A DNA stretch of 40,757 nucleotides from Lutispora sp. (GTDB lineage: Bacteria > Bacillota > Clostridia > Lutisporales > Lutisporaceae): NCBI GenBank assembly GCA_028709965.1, contig JAQUTA010000008.1:1-40757 (forward strand), in the 5' to 3' direction. Made by a program: the position numbers and the translations under genes. The notes below the pieces were generated by a model. That model was not told where the DNA came from and did no database searches. It worked only from the letters and a program-made list of their open reading frames with translations. Below are positions 14,672 through 22,678 of the stretch, in pieces (positions within the stretch are counted from its first letter, which is position 1; each line of letters begins with the position of its first letter).

Positions 14672-16213
14672 ATGAATAAAATTAGATTTGCAGCTTTTTT
14701 AGTAATACTATCCGCAATGTTATATGTGCCAATGTACTGTGACAACACGGCAGAGGTATGGAACAGAGATATGGATGTTCAGCTTGAGAGAGACTTAAAC
14801 AATGATGGAATCATGGACCTGAAGATAGAGGTAACAAAAAGAAAAGGAATTAATGTAAAAATTGGGGACAAGACATATGAGGAGTTGTTCCAGTGTTCCA
14901 TTTCAGATTTTAATGGAGATGGAAAAAAGGAAGCTTTGCTCGTTAATTTAGATAAAAATAAAGATGAGGTTCAATTTCTTCTATATGGAATAGAAGAAGG
15001 AAAGGCTAAGTTGTTTTCATCTTGGAAAAAACCTCTAAATGGCAATTATTTAGACATATCTTACATATTAAACTTGGATATAAACAAAAATGGGCTCATG
15101 GAAATAATGCCAGTTTTCAAGGATAAAGAAAGCGACTTGATAAATAGATGGTATATATTAGAAGTACATCAGAATAAAATAAAAGAAGTATTGGGGGAAG
15201 GTCTTCAAGGATATAATATTGGCCAAATAAAAATAACCGATGACGGAAAAATAATGAAGAAGCCAATTAAATATAATGAGGAAGGGGAAGCCCTAAGCTA
15301 TACTAAAACGTATTTTGCCATAGAAAATAATATATACTCATTCAAAAGTATGGAGGGACCTTTTAAATACTACAGCATCAGTGAAGAAGAGACTGATATG
15401 TTGTTTAAGAAAATATCTGCTGAACAAGGAGTGCCCTATGAAATAATCAGGTCAATTGCTAATACAGAAAGCCGTAGGAAACAATTTGTATGGGGTGAAC
15501 CTGTTATATCTTATGATGGAGGTATAGGCATAATGCAAGTGACGCCTATAAATGACTCTATAACAATACAATACACAGGAGAAACCTTTGAGCAAGAAGA
15601 TATTGAAAGGCTTAAAACCGATGTTGAATTTAATATACGAACCGGAGCCAAGATTCTCTATGATAAATGGCTTTTAAGCTTCAGAGGTGTTTTGCCCAAG
15701 GTATCAGATATGAATCCGGATATATTGGAGAATTGGTATTTTGCAGTAATGGCTTATAATGGATATGCTATGCAAAACTTGCCTTCGTCGGATTATATCA
15801 AGGCATATCAAGAAAAGGTATTTGACCAGATTGAGACCTTTAATAAAGAATATTTCAATGTTGAAAAGCTCGCAGCTCACGGTTTCGATAGCGATGGGCT
15901 GCCTGCCAGAGGCAAAGTATATGAATTAGGTGAACAGCTGTCTATTAAACAATCCACCGGATATGAGATAAAATCAGGTGATATTGCAGAAGTGGTAATT
16001 GAAAGCAGCAAGCTAAGGATGACTCCAAATATTTCACTAGATAATGTGATTGAAAAACTGTCAATGGGAAATAAACTGCAAATTATTGAAGATGGCGGTA
16101 TAGCTTCAGGCTATAGATGGTACAAAGTAAGGCTATTTGATAAGGATATGGAAGGATATATTGCAGGGGTATTGCTAAGAAAAGACTATGAAGAAGAGGA
16201 GTTGGTACAATGA
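14672..16213 (+). CDS. Exported lytic transglycosylase with EF-hand-like repeats and SH3 domain
   Basis: A 513-residue secreted peptidoglycan lyase. After a signal peptide (about residues 1-22), residues 25-235 contain repeats with Ca-binding EF-hand/FG-GAP-like loops: DLNNDGIMDLKI, DFNGDGKKEALL and LDINKNGLMEIM. The SLT catalytic domain covers about 235-395, with the predicted catalytic Glu266 in ANTES, then GGIGIMQVTP and AVMAYNGYA. A bacterial SH3 domain, likely wall-binding, covers about 425-505 with RMTPNISL and RWYKVRLF. AGGAGGT precedes ATG 14672. The last bases overlap uppP by 4 nt (ATGA), so the two cell-wall genes are translationally coupled. Confidence 0.9.
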   Translation: MNKIRFAAFLVILSAMLYVPMYCDNTAEVWNRDMDVQLERDLNNDGIMDLKIEVTKRKGINVKIGDKTYEELFQCSISDFNGDGKKEALLVNLDKNKDEVQFLLYGIEEGKAKLFSSWKKPLNGNYLDISYILNLDINKNGLMEIMPVFKDKESDLINRWYILEVHQNKIKEVLGEGLQGYNIGQIKITDDGKIMKKPIKYNEEGEALSYTKTYFAIENNIYSFKSMEGPFKYYSISEEETDMLFKKISAEQGVPYEIIRSIANTESRRKQFVWGEPVISYDGGIGIMQVTPINDSITIQYTGETFEQEDIERLKTDVEFNIRTGAKILYDKWLLSFRGVLPKVSDMNPDILENWYFAVMAYNGYAMQNLPSSDYIKAYQEKVFDQIETFNKEYFNVEKLAAHGFDSDGLPARGKVYELGEQLSIKQSTGYEIKSGDIAEVVIESSKLRMTPNISLDNVIEKLSMGNKLQIIEDGGIASGYRWYKVRLFDKDMEGYIAGVLLRKDYEEEELVQ

Positions 16214-16995
16214 CATTGATTCAGGCTATATTATTAGGAATTATACAAGGGATAACAGAGTTTTTACCTATAAGCAGCTCAGGCCACTTGGTGCTTTTCC
16301 AAAAAATATTTGGTATCGCAGAACCTACTCTAACCTTTGGAATAGTTGTACATCTAGGTACTCTTGCAGCAGTATTTGCAGTTTTTTGGAAAGATATTAT
16401 TTCTATATTGAGAAAACCTTTTCAGAGACTTACATATTTACTTATAGCAGGTACAATACCTACAGCTATTATTGGGGTAACATTTAAGGACTTCTTTGAA
16501 AAAGTATTTGTCAGTGGCAGCTCATTGGGTTTCGAGTTTTTCATCACCGGATTGGTGTTATTCTTTGCAGATAGTCTGAGAAGAGGCTATAAGGATGCAG
16601 AAGAAACAAGCTATTTGGACGCAGCCTTTGTGGGGTTGATGCAGGGAGCTGCCATATTGCCTGCTGTATCTAGGTCAGGTCTTACTATATCAGGAGCATT
16701 ATTTCGTAATATGGACAGAGATTTTGCTGCTAGATTCTCATTTTTGCTATCTATACCCGCCATACTTGGAGCAGCGGTATTTGATATGAAGGATGTGTTG
16801 GAAGCTGGAGTAGAAAACCTGGATTCCATGAATCTTGGAGCTGGGTTCATTTTCGCAGCTATATTTGGCTACATATCCATAAAGTACATGATTGAAATTT
16901 TGAAAAAAGGCAAGATGAGGTACTTTTCTTATTATGTATTTGGATTAGGTATCTTAATAGTAATAGACCAGTATTTGACCCATATATTCTTCTAA
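16210..16995 (+). CDS. uppP: Undecaprenyl-diphosphate phosphatase (UppP/BacA family)
   Basis: Dephosphorylates undecaprenyl diphosphate at the membrane so the lipid carrier for peptidoglycan can be reused; extra copies can raise bacitracin resistance. The 261 residues are a normal length with about eight hydrophobic segments. Both active-site signatures are present: GITEFLPISSSGHLVLF (residues 15-31) and LPAVSRSGLTISGAL (about 152-166). It overlaps the upstream transglycosylase gene by 4 nt and ends 29 nt before the sigma-54 regulator. Confidence 0.96.
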   Translation: MTLIQAILLGIIQGITEFLPISSSGHLVLFQKIFGIAEPTLTFGIVVHLGTLAAVFAVFWKDIISILRKPFQRLTYLLIAGTIPTAIIGVTFKDFFEKVFVSGSSLGFEFFITGLVLFFADSLRRGYKDAEETSYLDAAFVGLMQGAAILPAVSRSGLTISGALFRNMDRDFAARFSFLLSIPAILGAAVFDMKDVLEAGVENLDSMNLGAGFIFAAIFGYISIKYMIEILKKGKMRYFSYYVFGLGILIVIDQYLTHIFF

Positions 16996-17024
16996 TTGCA
17001 ATATAGAGGAAAAGGGGTGATAGG

Positions 17025-18866
17025 ATGCAGTACAAAGAAAATAGTCTGAAGCAATATTATGAGATGTCCCAAAAAGTAGCTGAGGCTATTGAGGCTGTAT
17101 TTGGTATCGATGTAACCATTATGAATGACGATATGGACAGGATTGCCGGCACTGGTATTTATAGAAAGTTGATAGGGAAAAAGATTGAGAAGGATTCTGC
17201 CTTTTATTATTGTCTGTGCAGTGGTAAATCCCAGGTAATTGCGAACCAAAATTCAGAAAATGATATTTGCAGAGGGTGCCCCAGATATCTCACTTGTGTA
17301 GAAAAGGCTTTGATATGCGTTCCAATAATTCACAATGAACAATATGTAGGGGTAATTGGTGTTATTGCCTTTAACGAGGAGCAAAAAAGCAAAATAGCTG
17401 AGAATAATATCATTTACTTAAATTTTTTAGAAAAGATGGCAGATTTGCTTGGGGCTAAATACTCTGAACACAAGATAAATATGGAGAAAAGGATGTTAAA
17501 TGATCGACTTATTGGAGCTTTAAATTTGATGAATGCAGGTATTGTGCTGTATGACAATACTGGAAGTGTGCTATATAAAAACAAGGCACTTGAAACGTTA
17601 TTAAATAATATAGGTATTATAAATGACGATGATTTTGCAAAAGAAATTTGGAGCAATGCCTTGGTACAACAAAAACTGATAGAAAAGGAATATTCGGATC
17701 CCTGCGAAATTGTTGTAGAGTATAACAAAGAAAAATATTCACTATTATCTTCTATTACTTGTATAAAACCTGATTGCGCTTCCGGTGAAATTATTTTAAC
17801 TCTTCAGGATGTAAGCAAATTTAAAAAGCATATAGCACAATCCATAGCTAAAAATCAGATTAAGCTGGGATTTGATAACATTCTGGGTATTTCTGAAAGC
17901 ATGCTTGAAGCAAGAAATTTAGCTCAAAAAGCAGCTCTTACTGATTCTAATGTATTAATCTATGGAGAAAGCGGAACAGGCAAAGAGCTTTTTGCTCGTG
18001 CTATTCATGATCACAGCAAGAGAGCTGAGCAACCTCTAGTTCCTATAAATTGTGGTGCCATACCGGATGGGCTATTGGAAAGTGAATTGTTTGGTCATGA
18101 AAAGGGAGCTTTTACAGGGGCATATGCTAATAAAATTGGTAAATTTGAAGTAGCTGATAATGGTACTATTTTTTTAGATGAAATAAGCGAAATGCCTTTT
18201 CGCCTACAAGTAAAATTATTGCGTATCATTCAGGAAAAGGAGATTTGCAGGGTAGGAAGCAATAAAAATCAAAAAGTAAATGTGAGAATTATCGCTGCTA
18301 CCAATGCAAATCTGACGCAGCGCATCAAAGAAGGTTTATTTAGAGAAGACTTATATTATAGGCTGAATGTAATACCAATTCACATACCTCCTCTTAGGGA
18401 TAGGAAGGAAGATATAATTTATCTTGCCAGATACTTTATACAGCATTATGCAAATATTTTTGAAAAAAGTATTAAAGAAATATCAGATGAAGTAATGGAA
18501 CTTTTTATGAGATATCCATGGCCGGGAAATGTTCGTGAGCTTCAGAGCGTAATTGAATGTGCGGTAAATTTTGAAACCAGCAGCACCATTGGTATGAAAT
18601 TTATAGAAAAGCGACTTAAGCTGAATCCGGATAAAGGTGGATTGGCAAGCAAATATGCTTCACGAAGCCTTGATGTTGCCATTAAAGATTTTGAAAAAGA
18701 GATAATTGAAAATACGATAAAGAAATATAGCTTCTTAGATACCAAAGAAGATATTACACAGAAAGTTTGCAGGGACTTGAATATAAGCAGAGCTACCCTT
18801 TATAGGAAGCTAAAAGGCGTAGATTCATATCTCAATAATGAGAAAAATCTCAATACTGAGATTTAG
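17025..18866 (+). CDS. Sigma-54-dependent activator with cysteine-rich sensor region
   Basis: A 613-residue activator. Residues 1-140 form an unusual sensor region with six cysteines: C63, C65, C82, C85, C91 and C98, arranged as CLC, CRGCPRYLTC and ICVP. Such spacing could bind a metal or Fe-S cluster or sense thiols. A PAS-like domain follows at about 160-270. The AAA+ domain (about 285-515) has Walker A GESGTGKE, the sigma-54 contact loop GAFTGA, Walker B GTIFLDEISEMP, and the arginine-finger region REDLYYRLNVIP. The Fis-type helix-turn-helix is at the C-terminus (DLNISRATLYRKLKG). It precedes the cysteine desulfidase-like gene, whose upstream DNA holds two palindromes and a -24/-12 promoter, so it very probably controls that gene. 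ATG 17025 has an AAAGGGGTGAT ribosome site. Confidence 0.92.
   Translation: MQYKENSLKQYYEMSQKVAEAIEAVFGIDVTIMNDDMDRIAGTGIYRKLIGKKIEKDSAFYYCLCSGKSQVIANQNSENDICRGCPRYLTCVEKALICVPIIHNEQYVGVIGVIAFNEEQKSKIAENNIIYLNFLEKMADLLGAKYSEHKINMEKRMLNDRLIGALNLMNAGIVLYDNTGSVLYKNKALETLLNNIGIINDDDFAKEIWSNALVQQKLIEKEYSDPCEIVVEYNKEKYSLLSSITCIKPDCASGEIILTLQDVSKFKKHIAQSIAKNQIKLGFDNILGISESMLEARNLAQKAALTDSNVLIYGESGTGKELFARAIHDHSKRAEQPLVPINCGAIPDGLLESELFGHEKGAFTGAYANKIGKFEVADNGTIFLDEISEMPFRLQVKLLRIIQEKEICRVGSNKNQKVNVRIIAATNANLTQRIKEGLFREDLYYRLNVIPIHIPPLRDRKEDIIYLARYFIQHYANIFEKSIKEISDEVMELFMRYPWPGNVRELQSVIECAVNFETSSTIGMKFIEKRLKLNPDKGGLASKYASRSLDVAIKDFEKEIIENTIKKYSFLDTKEDITQKVCRDLNISRATLYRKLKGVDSYLNNEKNLNTEI
18845..18864. 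promoter_or_regulatory. Upstream activator site 1 (palindrome)
   Basis: AAATCTCA (18845-18852), spacer ATAC, TGAGATTT (18857-18864), a perfect inverted repeat. It overlaps the last codons of the regulator gene and ends on the T of its TAG stop. It is centred about 145 bp before the predicted start of the sigma-54 promoter. Confidence 0.75.
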
Positions 18867-18881
18867 CACTATTTGCTTGCG

Positions 18882-18904
18882 ACACCTCATAGGAGGTGTT
18901 TTTT
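18882..18904 (+). terminator. Terminator of the sigma-54 activator gene
   Basis: ACACCTC (18882-18888), loop ATAG, GAGGTGT (18893-18899), then a T run. It lies between the two activator sites and separates the regulator transcript from its target. Confidence 0.85.
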
Positions 18905-18914
18905 CATTTCTTTT

Positions 18915-18934
18915 AAATCTCAGTATTAAGATTT
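18915..18934. promoter_or_regulatory. Upstream activator site 2 (imperfect palindrome)
   Basis: AAATCTCA (18915-18922), spacer GTAT, TAAGATTT (18927-18934). It matches site 1 except for one arm position and the spacer order. The centre is 70 bp from site 1, near seven helical turns, and about 75 bp before the predicted transcription start. Confidence 0.75.
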
Positions 18935-18974
18935 AGCTTATCACAAAACTATGGGAATGCTAGCTTTTTATGTT

Positions 18975-18988
18975 GGCATGGTAATTGC
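18975..18988 (+). promoter_or_regulatory. Sigma-54 (-24/-12) promoter
   Basis: TTGGCATGGTAATTGCGA contains the invariant GG (18975-18976) and GC (18987-18988) at the required 12-nt spacing, and closely fits TGGCAC-N5-TTGCA. Transcription should start near 19000, about 34 nt before the desulfidase-like gene. Confidence 0.88.
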
Positions 18989-19033
18989 GACATACTATAA
19001 ACAAATGAATATCAAGGGAGGAGGGATGAGATA

Positions 19034-20311
19034 ATGTTAAGGAGAGATGCTGTTTTATTGAGTATACTAAAAAAAGAAATTGTCCCTGCCACTGGTTGCA
19101 CTGAACCGGTAGCAGTTGCTTATTCAACGGCTATAGCTCGTCAGAGGTTAGACGGAGTGATAGAAAAGTTAGAAATATTAGTGGATGGTGGACTTTATAA
19201 AAATGGCATGAGAGTTGGCATACCAGGTATTAAAGAAAGAGGGCTAGAGATGGCGGGGGCATTGGGTTTGTTTGCCGGCTCACCGGAGCGAGATTTGCAA
19301 GTTATTGAAGACATTAGCGTTGAAGCTCTTAATAAAGCCAAGGAATTGGTAGAACAAGGCAAAGTAAAAGTTTCTGTTAAAGAAAATTGTAACAATCTTT
19401 ATATAGAGACCATACTGTATACTTCAAAGGGAAAGATTTGCGTCGTGACAAAAGATAGGCATTTAAATGCGGCTGTATCAGATAATGAAGAGAACCAGAT
19501 GAAATGCGAGTCAAAACAAGCAGAGTCTGATAAGTCATCAGAAGCTATTCAAAACTATAGCCTAGAAGATTTTTTGGATTTCAGTCAAACAATACCTATA
19601 GATGAATTATCACTTCTTGAGCAGGGAGTTAATATGAACTTAGGCTTGGCAAAAGAAGGTCTAGCTATGGAAGCTGGTATTGCCAAAAAGTTTGAGAAAT
19701 TAGTAAAAAGTGGACTTATGCATGAAGACCTTATGTATAGAGCTCAGCTTCTTTGTGCTGCAGCTTCAGAGGCACGTATGGCCGGCAGCAAACTGGCAGC
19801 TATGAGCAGTGCAGGCAGCGGTAACCATGGAATAACAGTTTTTCTTACAAATTATGCAGTAGCAGAAAAAATGGGTTTATCAAGAGAGTCTCTACTAAGA
19901 GCTTTAGCATTGAGCAATCTAGTAACCTTCTATATAAAATCATACACAGGAACCCTATCAGCCATGTGTGGCTGCGGAGTGGCTGCCGGTATAGGAGCCA
20001 GTGTGGGAGTAGTGTATCTGTTAGGAGGCAGTAGCAAAGAAATGTTAGGAGCTATTATAAATATGATCGGAAGCATTGCAGGTATTATTTGCGATGGAGG
20101 CAAGGAAGGCTGCTCATATAAACTGGCATTGTCTGCAGGTTGGGCTGTGCAGTCGGCACTCTTATCTATGGCTGGTGCAGTCGCAAACAATAAAGATGGA
20201 ATTTTATCTTCGGATTTTAAAGAGGTTATTAGAAATATGGGGTATGTATGCAACCCTGGAATGGTAGAAACAAATAATGCAATAATAAAGGTTATGACTA
20301 ATGAAATTTAA
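19034..20311 (+). CDS. L-cysteine desulfidase / UPF0597 (serine dehydratase alpha-like) protein
   Basis: A 425-residue protein of the UPF0597 family (E. coli CyuA/YhaM, archaeal L-cysteine desulfidase), which carries an oxygen-sensitive Fe-S cluster and releases sulfide, ammonia and pyruvate from cysteine. Conserved cysteines are visible: C22 in VPATGCTEP, C312 and C314 in MCGCGVAAG, C353 in CDGGKEGC and C360 at its end. An insertion rich in Glu/Lys/Ser (about residues 152-177) separates the two halves. It has its own -24/-12 promoter and is the evident target of the upstream activator, whose sensor region is cysteine-rich. GGGAGGAGGG precedes ATG 19034. Serine or another beta-substituted amino acid as substrate cannot be excluded. 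Confidence 0.88.
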   Translation: MLRRDAVLLSILKKEIVPATGCTEPVAVAYSTAIARQRLDGVIEKLEILVDGGLYKNGMRVGIPGIKERGLEMAGALGLFAGSPERDLQVIEDISVEALNKAKELVEQGKVKVSVKENCNNLYIETILYTSKGKICVVTKDRHLNAAVSDNEENQMKCESKQAESDKSSEAIQNYSLEDFLDFSQTIPIDELSLLEQGVNMNLGLAKEGLAMEAGIAKKFEKLVKSGLMHEDLMYRAQLLCAAASEARMAGSKLAAMSSAGSGNHGITVFLTNYAVAEKMGLSRESLLRALALSNLVTFYIKSYTGTLSAMCGCGVAAGIGASVGVVYLLGGSSKEMLGAIINMIGSIAGIICDGGKEGCSYKLALSAGWAVQSALLSMAGAVANNKDGILSSDFKEVIRNMGYVCNPGMVETNNAIIKVMTNEI

Positions 20312-20314
20312 TAA

Positions 20315-20346
20315 AATAATGGGGGCGATTACCGCCCCCCATTATT
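20315..20346. terminator. Bidirectional terminator between convergent genes
   Basis: AATAATGGGGGCG (20315-20327), loop ATTAC, CGCCCCC (20333-20339), one extra C, ATTATT (20341-20346). It serves the desulfidase-like gene on the plus strand and cstA on the minus strand; its edge touches the cstA stop codon. Confidence 0.85.
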
Positions 20347-21980
20347 TATGCTCCTAAATTCTTGACCTTATTATTTTTCATCACATTTGTTGCAGTATAG
20401 ATTAGAACTATTGCAAGGGCAAATAGAACAATGGCCATACAGCCTAGCAATATATTTCCTGCACTGAAGAAGTTTCTAATAAGTATTACCAGAGCAGATA
20501 ATGTGACTGCAAACATAAATATCATCGGTATCATTGTCATCTTATAATTTTGGCCTTTATTTGCAAACCAAACTGTCAGTGCTAGCAAGGATAGTCCGGC
20601 GAGGAGCTGGTTTGCTGCCCCAAATATAGGCCAAATCTTTGCATAACCATAAAGAAGAAGAAGACATGAAGCACCGACTGTGACCGCAGTAGCTACATAC
20701 ATATTTGAAGCAGCCGATTTTGCTGCAGTGCCATCAGACTTATCAAAAAATTCCTGGAAAACATATCTGCCAATTCTGGTTGCAGTATCAAGACTTGTTA
20801 AAGCAAAGGCTGAAAAGGCAAGAATTACAAATACTTTGCCTATTTCAATAGGAATACCAAAACTGTTCATTAAGGTGGAGATACCTGAAGCAAAGATGCC
20901 TGCCGGTGTTCCAGTTGCGCCTTTAAATGCAGCGACAGAAATCAATGCTAATATAGCGACCACACCTTCAATTAGCATACCTCCATAGCCTATGAGCTTA
21001 GAATCCTTTTCATTGGCAATTTGTTTTGATGTTGTTCCCGAGCCTACCAAAGAGTGAAATCCAGATATTGCTCCGCAGGCTACGGTTACAAACAGCATAG
21101 GGAATAGATATTGAGCTTTTGCTCCCTCTCCTATTGTAAAGCCGTTGGAACCTGCTATTACTATTTCAGGTCTAACAATAAATATGCCGATGACTCCACC
21201 TATCAGCATTGCATAGAGCAGATAAGAACACAAGTAATCTCTTGGTTGGAGGAGCAACCATACAGGTAGAGTCGATGCTGCAAAGATGTAAATAATCAGA
21301 ATTATATCCCATGCCAACTTGGAAAGTTTAAGGACAGGGAAACTATAGCCTAAGAAAATACAGAAGAATAGAAGTGCAACACCAATTGCCGAAGAAATAC
21401 CAAGCTTTGCTCCTTTTCTGTAAACAAAATATCCGAAGGCCATTGACAATACTATAAATAGAACCGACGCAGTGCCCGCTCTAGCTCCGGTTAAATCACC
21501 TTTAGCAGGATCAAAAGCAAAGGTACCGGCACAGATGTCCGTGAAGGCTGAAACTACAAGAACAAGTGCTAACCATGCATAGACGTTGAATAGCATTTTT
21601 GCCTTTTGACCTAGATTCTCTCTTATTATTTCACCAATAGACTTACCTCCATGTCTCACTGATGCGAATAGAGAACCCCAGTCATGAACACCACCAAAGA
21701 ATATACTTCCAATTACTATCCAAAGATAAACTGGAATCCATCCAAATGCAGCCGCCAGTATAGGACCTGTTATAGGGCCTGCCCCTGCAATAGATGAGAA
21801 GTGATGTCCCAAAAGAACACTAGGATTAGTAGGGCAATAATCAACATCATCCCTCAAAGTGTTAGCTGGTGTTTTCTTTGTGGGATCTATGCCCCAGGAC
21901 TTTGCTAGAAAACCACCATAAGTAACATAAGCAATGAAAAATAATGCCACGCCCACAATCAAAAGTACTAATGAGTTCAT
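20346..21980 (-). CDS. cstA: CstA-family carbon starvation transporter
   Basis: A 544-residue, highly hydrophobic protein with about fifteen membrane segments. Family marks are TLRDDVDYCPTNP and VLLGHHFSSIAGAGPITGPILAA near the N-terminus, GGVHDWGSL, and FHSLVGSGTTSKQIANE in the middle. CstA/BtsT transporters import peptides or pyruvate during carbon limitation. This shorter form lacks the long C-terminal extension of the E. coli protein (about 700 residues). It is transcribed toward the convergent desulfidase-like gene, whose reaction yields pyruvate, but a functional link is speculative. AGGGGG precedes the ATG. An uncharacterised gene lies 57 nt upstream on the same strand. Confidence 0.92.
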   Translation of the reverse strand: MNSLVLLIVGVALFFIAYVTYGGFLAKSWGIDPTKKTPANTLRDDVDYCPTNPSVLLGHHFSSIAGAGPITGPILAAAFGWIPVYLWIVIGSIFFGGVHDWGSLFASVRHGGKSIGEIIRENLGQKAKMLFNVYAWLALVLVVSAFTDICAGTFAFDPAKGDLTGARAGTASVLFIVLSMAFGYFVYRKGAKLGISSAIGVALLFFCIFLGYSFPVLKLSKLAWDIILIIYIFAASTLPVWLLLQPRDYLCSYLLYAMLIGGVIGIFIVRPEIVIAGSNGFTIGEGAKAQYLFPMLFVTVACGAISGFHSLVGSGTTSKQIANEKDSKLIGYGGMLIEGVVAILALISVAAFKGATGTPAGIFASGISTLMNSFGIPIEIGKVFVILAFSAFALTSLDTATRIGRYVFQEFFDKSDGTAAKSAASNMYVATAVTVGASCLLLLYGYAKIWPIFGAANQLLAGLSLLALTVWFANKGQNYKMTMIPMIFMFAVTLSALVILIRNFFSAGNILLGCMAIVLFALAIVLIYTATNVMKNNKVKNLGA

Positions 21981-22037
21981 TAAAAAACCCCCTAAGATTT
22001 ATTTTAATAAACCCAGCTCCATAAGGAGTTGAGAATA

Positions 22038-22535
22038 TTACCTAAAGTTATAGAACTTTATCACTTTTTTTCCAGGTTTATTAGTAATAATCTGTTCTTT
22101 TTTGGGGTTAATAACCAAAAGCCTTATCTCGCACCAACCATGTAATGAGAAAAAAAAGGATTTACTATATTTGAATTTCTTAATCGAGGATATCAAATCA
22201 TCCTCTAAATGGTTTTCTGTAACCAAAACTCCTGTTATGTAAGTACACATGTGACCTCTTTTAGGTTGAACATAAACGTCAACTGCTTTCTTTAAAAAAT
22301 CAGTATAATTTGAAAGAGATAGAATGTCTACTTTTTTTGCTCTCTTTACATAACATATTTCATTTATTTCATAAGAATCTATTACATCCTTTGAACTGAG
22401 GAAGGTTCTTCCATGCACGTCCTTAAACTCTGCCATTATATCAACATTTTCATTCAAAATAACTACATCTTTGCTAGTATTATAGTATATGCTATATCTT
22501 TCAAACAAATTTCCAAAATACGATGCTATATCCAT
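22038..22535 (-). CDS. Conserved-looking protein of unknown function
   Basis: I do not recognise a named family. The predicted protein has 165 residues, is soluble, with no signal peptide, and appears to be a mixed alpha/beta domain. Striking segments are EINEICYVKRAKKVD, MCTYITGVLVTEN and KFFSLHGWCEIRL-like text (exact form FFFSLHGWCEIRLLVI), followed by a basic tail. An ATG at 22544 also exists, but AAGGATG sits correctly for the ATG at 22535, and 22544 falls inside the ribosome site. It lies upstream of cstA on the same strand and back-to-back with the peptidase gene. Whether it is cotranscribed with cstA is unclear; a small AGCTCC-ATAA-GGAGTT hairpin lies between them. Confidence 0.65.
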   Translation of the reverse strand: MDIASYFGNLFERYSIYYNTSKDVVILNENVDIMAEFKDVHGRTFLSSKDVIDSYEINEICYVKRAKKVDILSLSNYTDFLKKAVDVYVQPKRGHMCTYITGVLVTENHLEDDLISSIKKFKYSKSFFFSLHGWCEIRLLVINPKKEQIITNKPGKKVIKFYNFR

Positions 22536-22621
22536 ATAAAACATCCTTATACATTATTATCAATTATTATTAGTTTTCGCCAATTATTCAAAAAATCCTT
22601 CTTTTCACAAATCATTTAATA

Positions 22622-22652
22622 TTGCATAAACTGATAATAGTATTTTATGCAA
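22622..22652. promoter_or_regulatory. 9-bp inverted repeat upstream of the M14 peptidase
   Basis: TTGCATAAA (22622-22630) and TTTATGCAA (22644-22652) are perfect inverted repeats 13 bp apart in the divergent intergenic region. They could be an operator or a leader hairpin. The left arm contains CATAAACT with an AC 16 nt before it, resembling a sigma-K mother-cell promoter (AC-N16-CATAnnnT). This is tentative. Confidence 0.35.
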
Positions 22653-22678
22653 CAACAGCTTTTTGAGGAGGTGATTTA

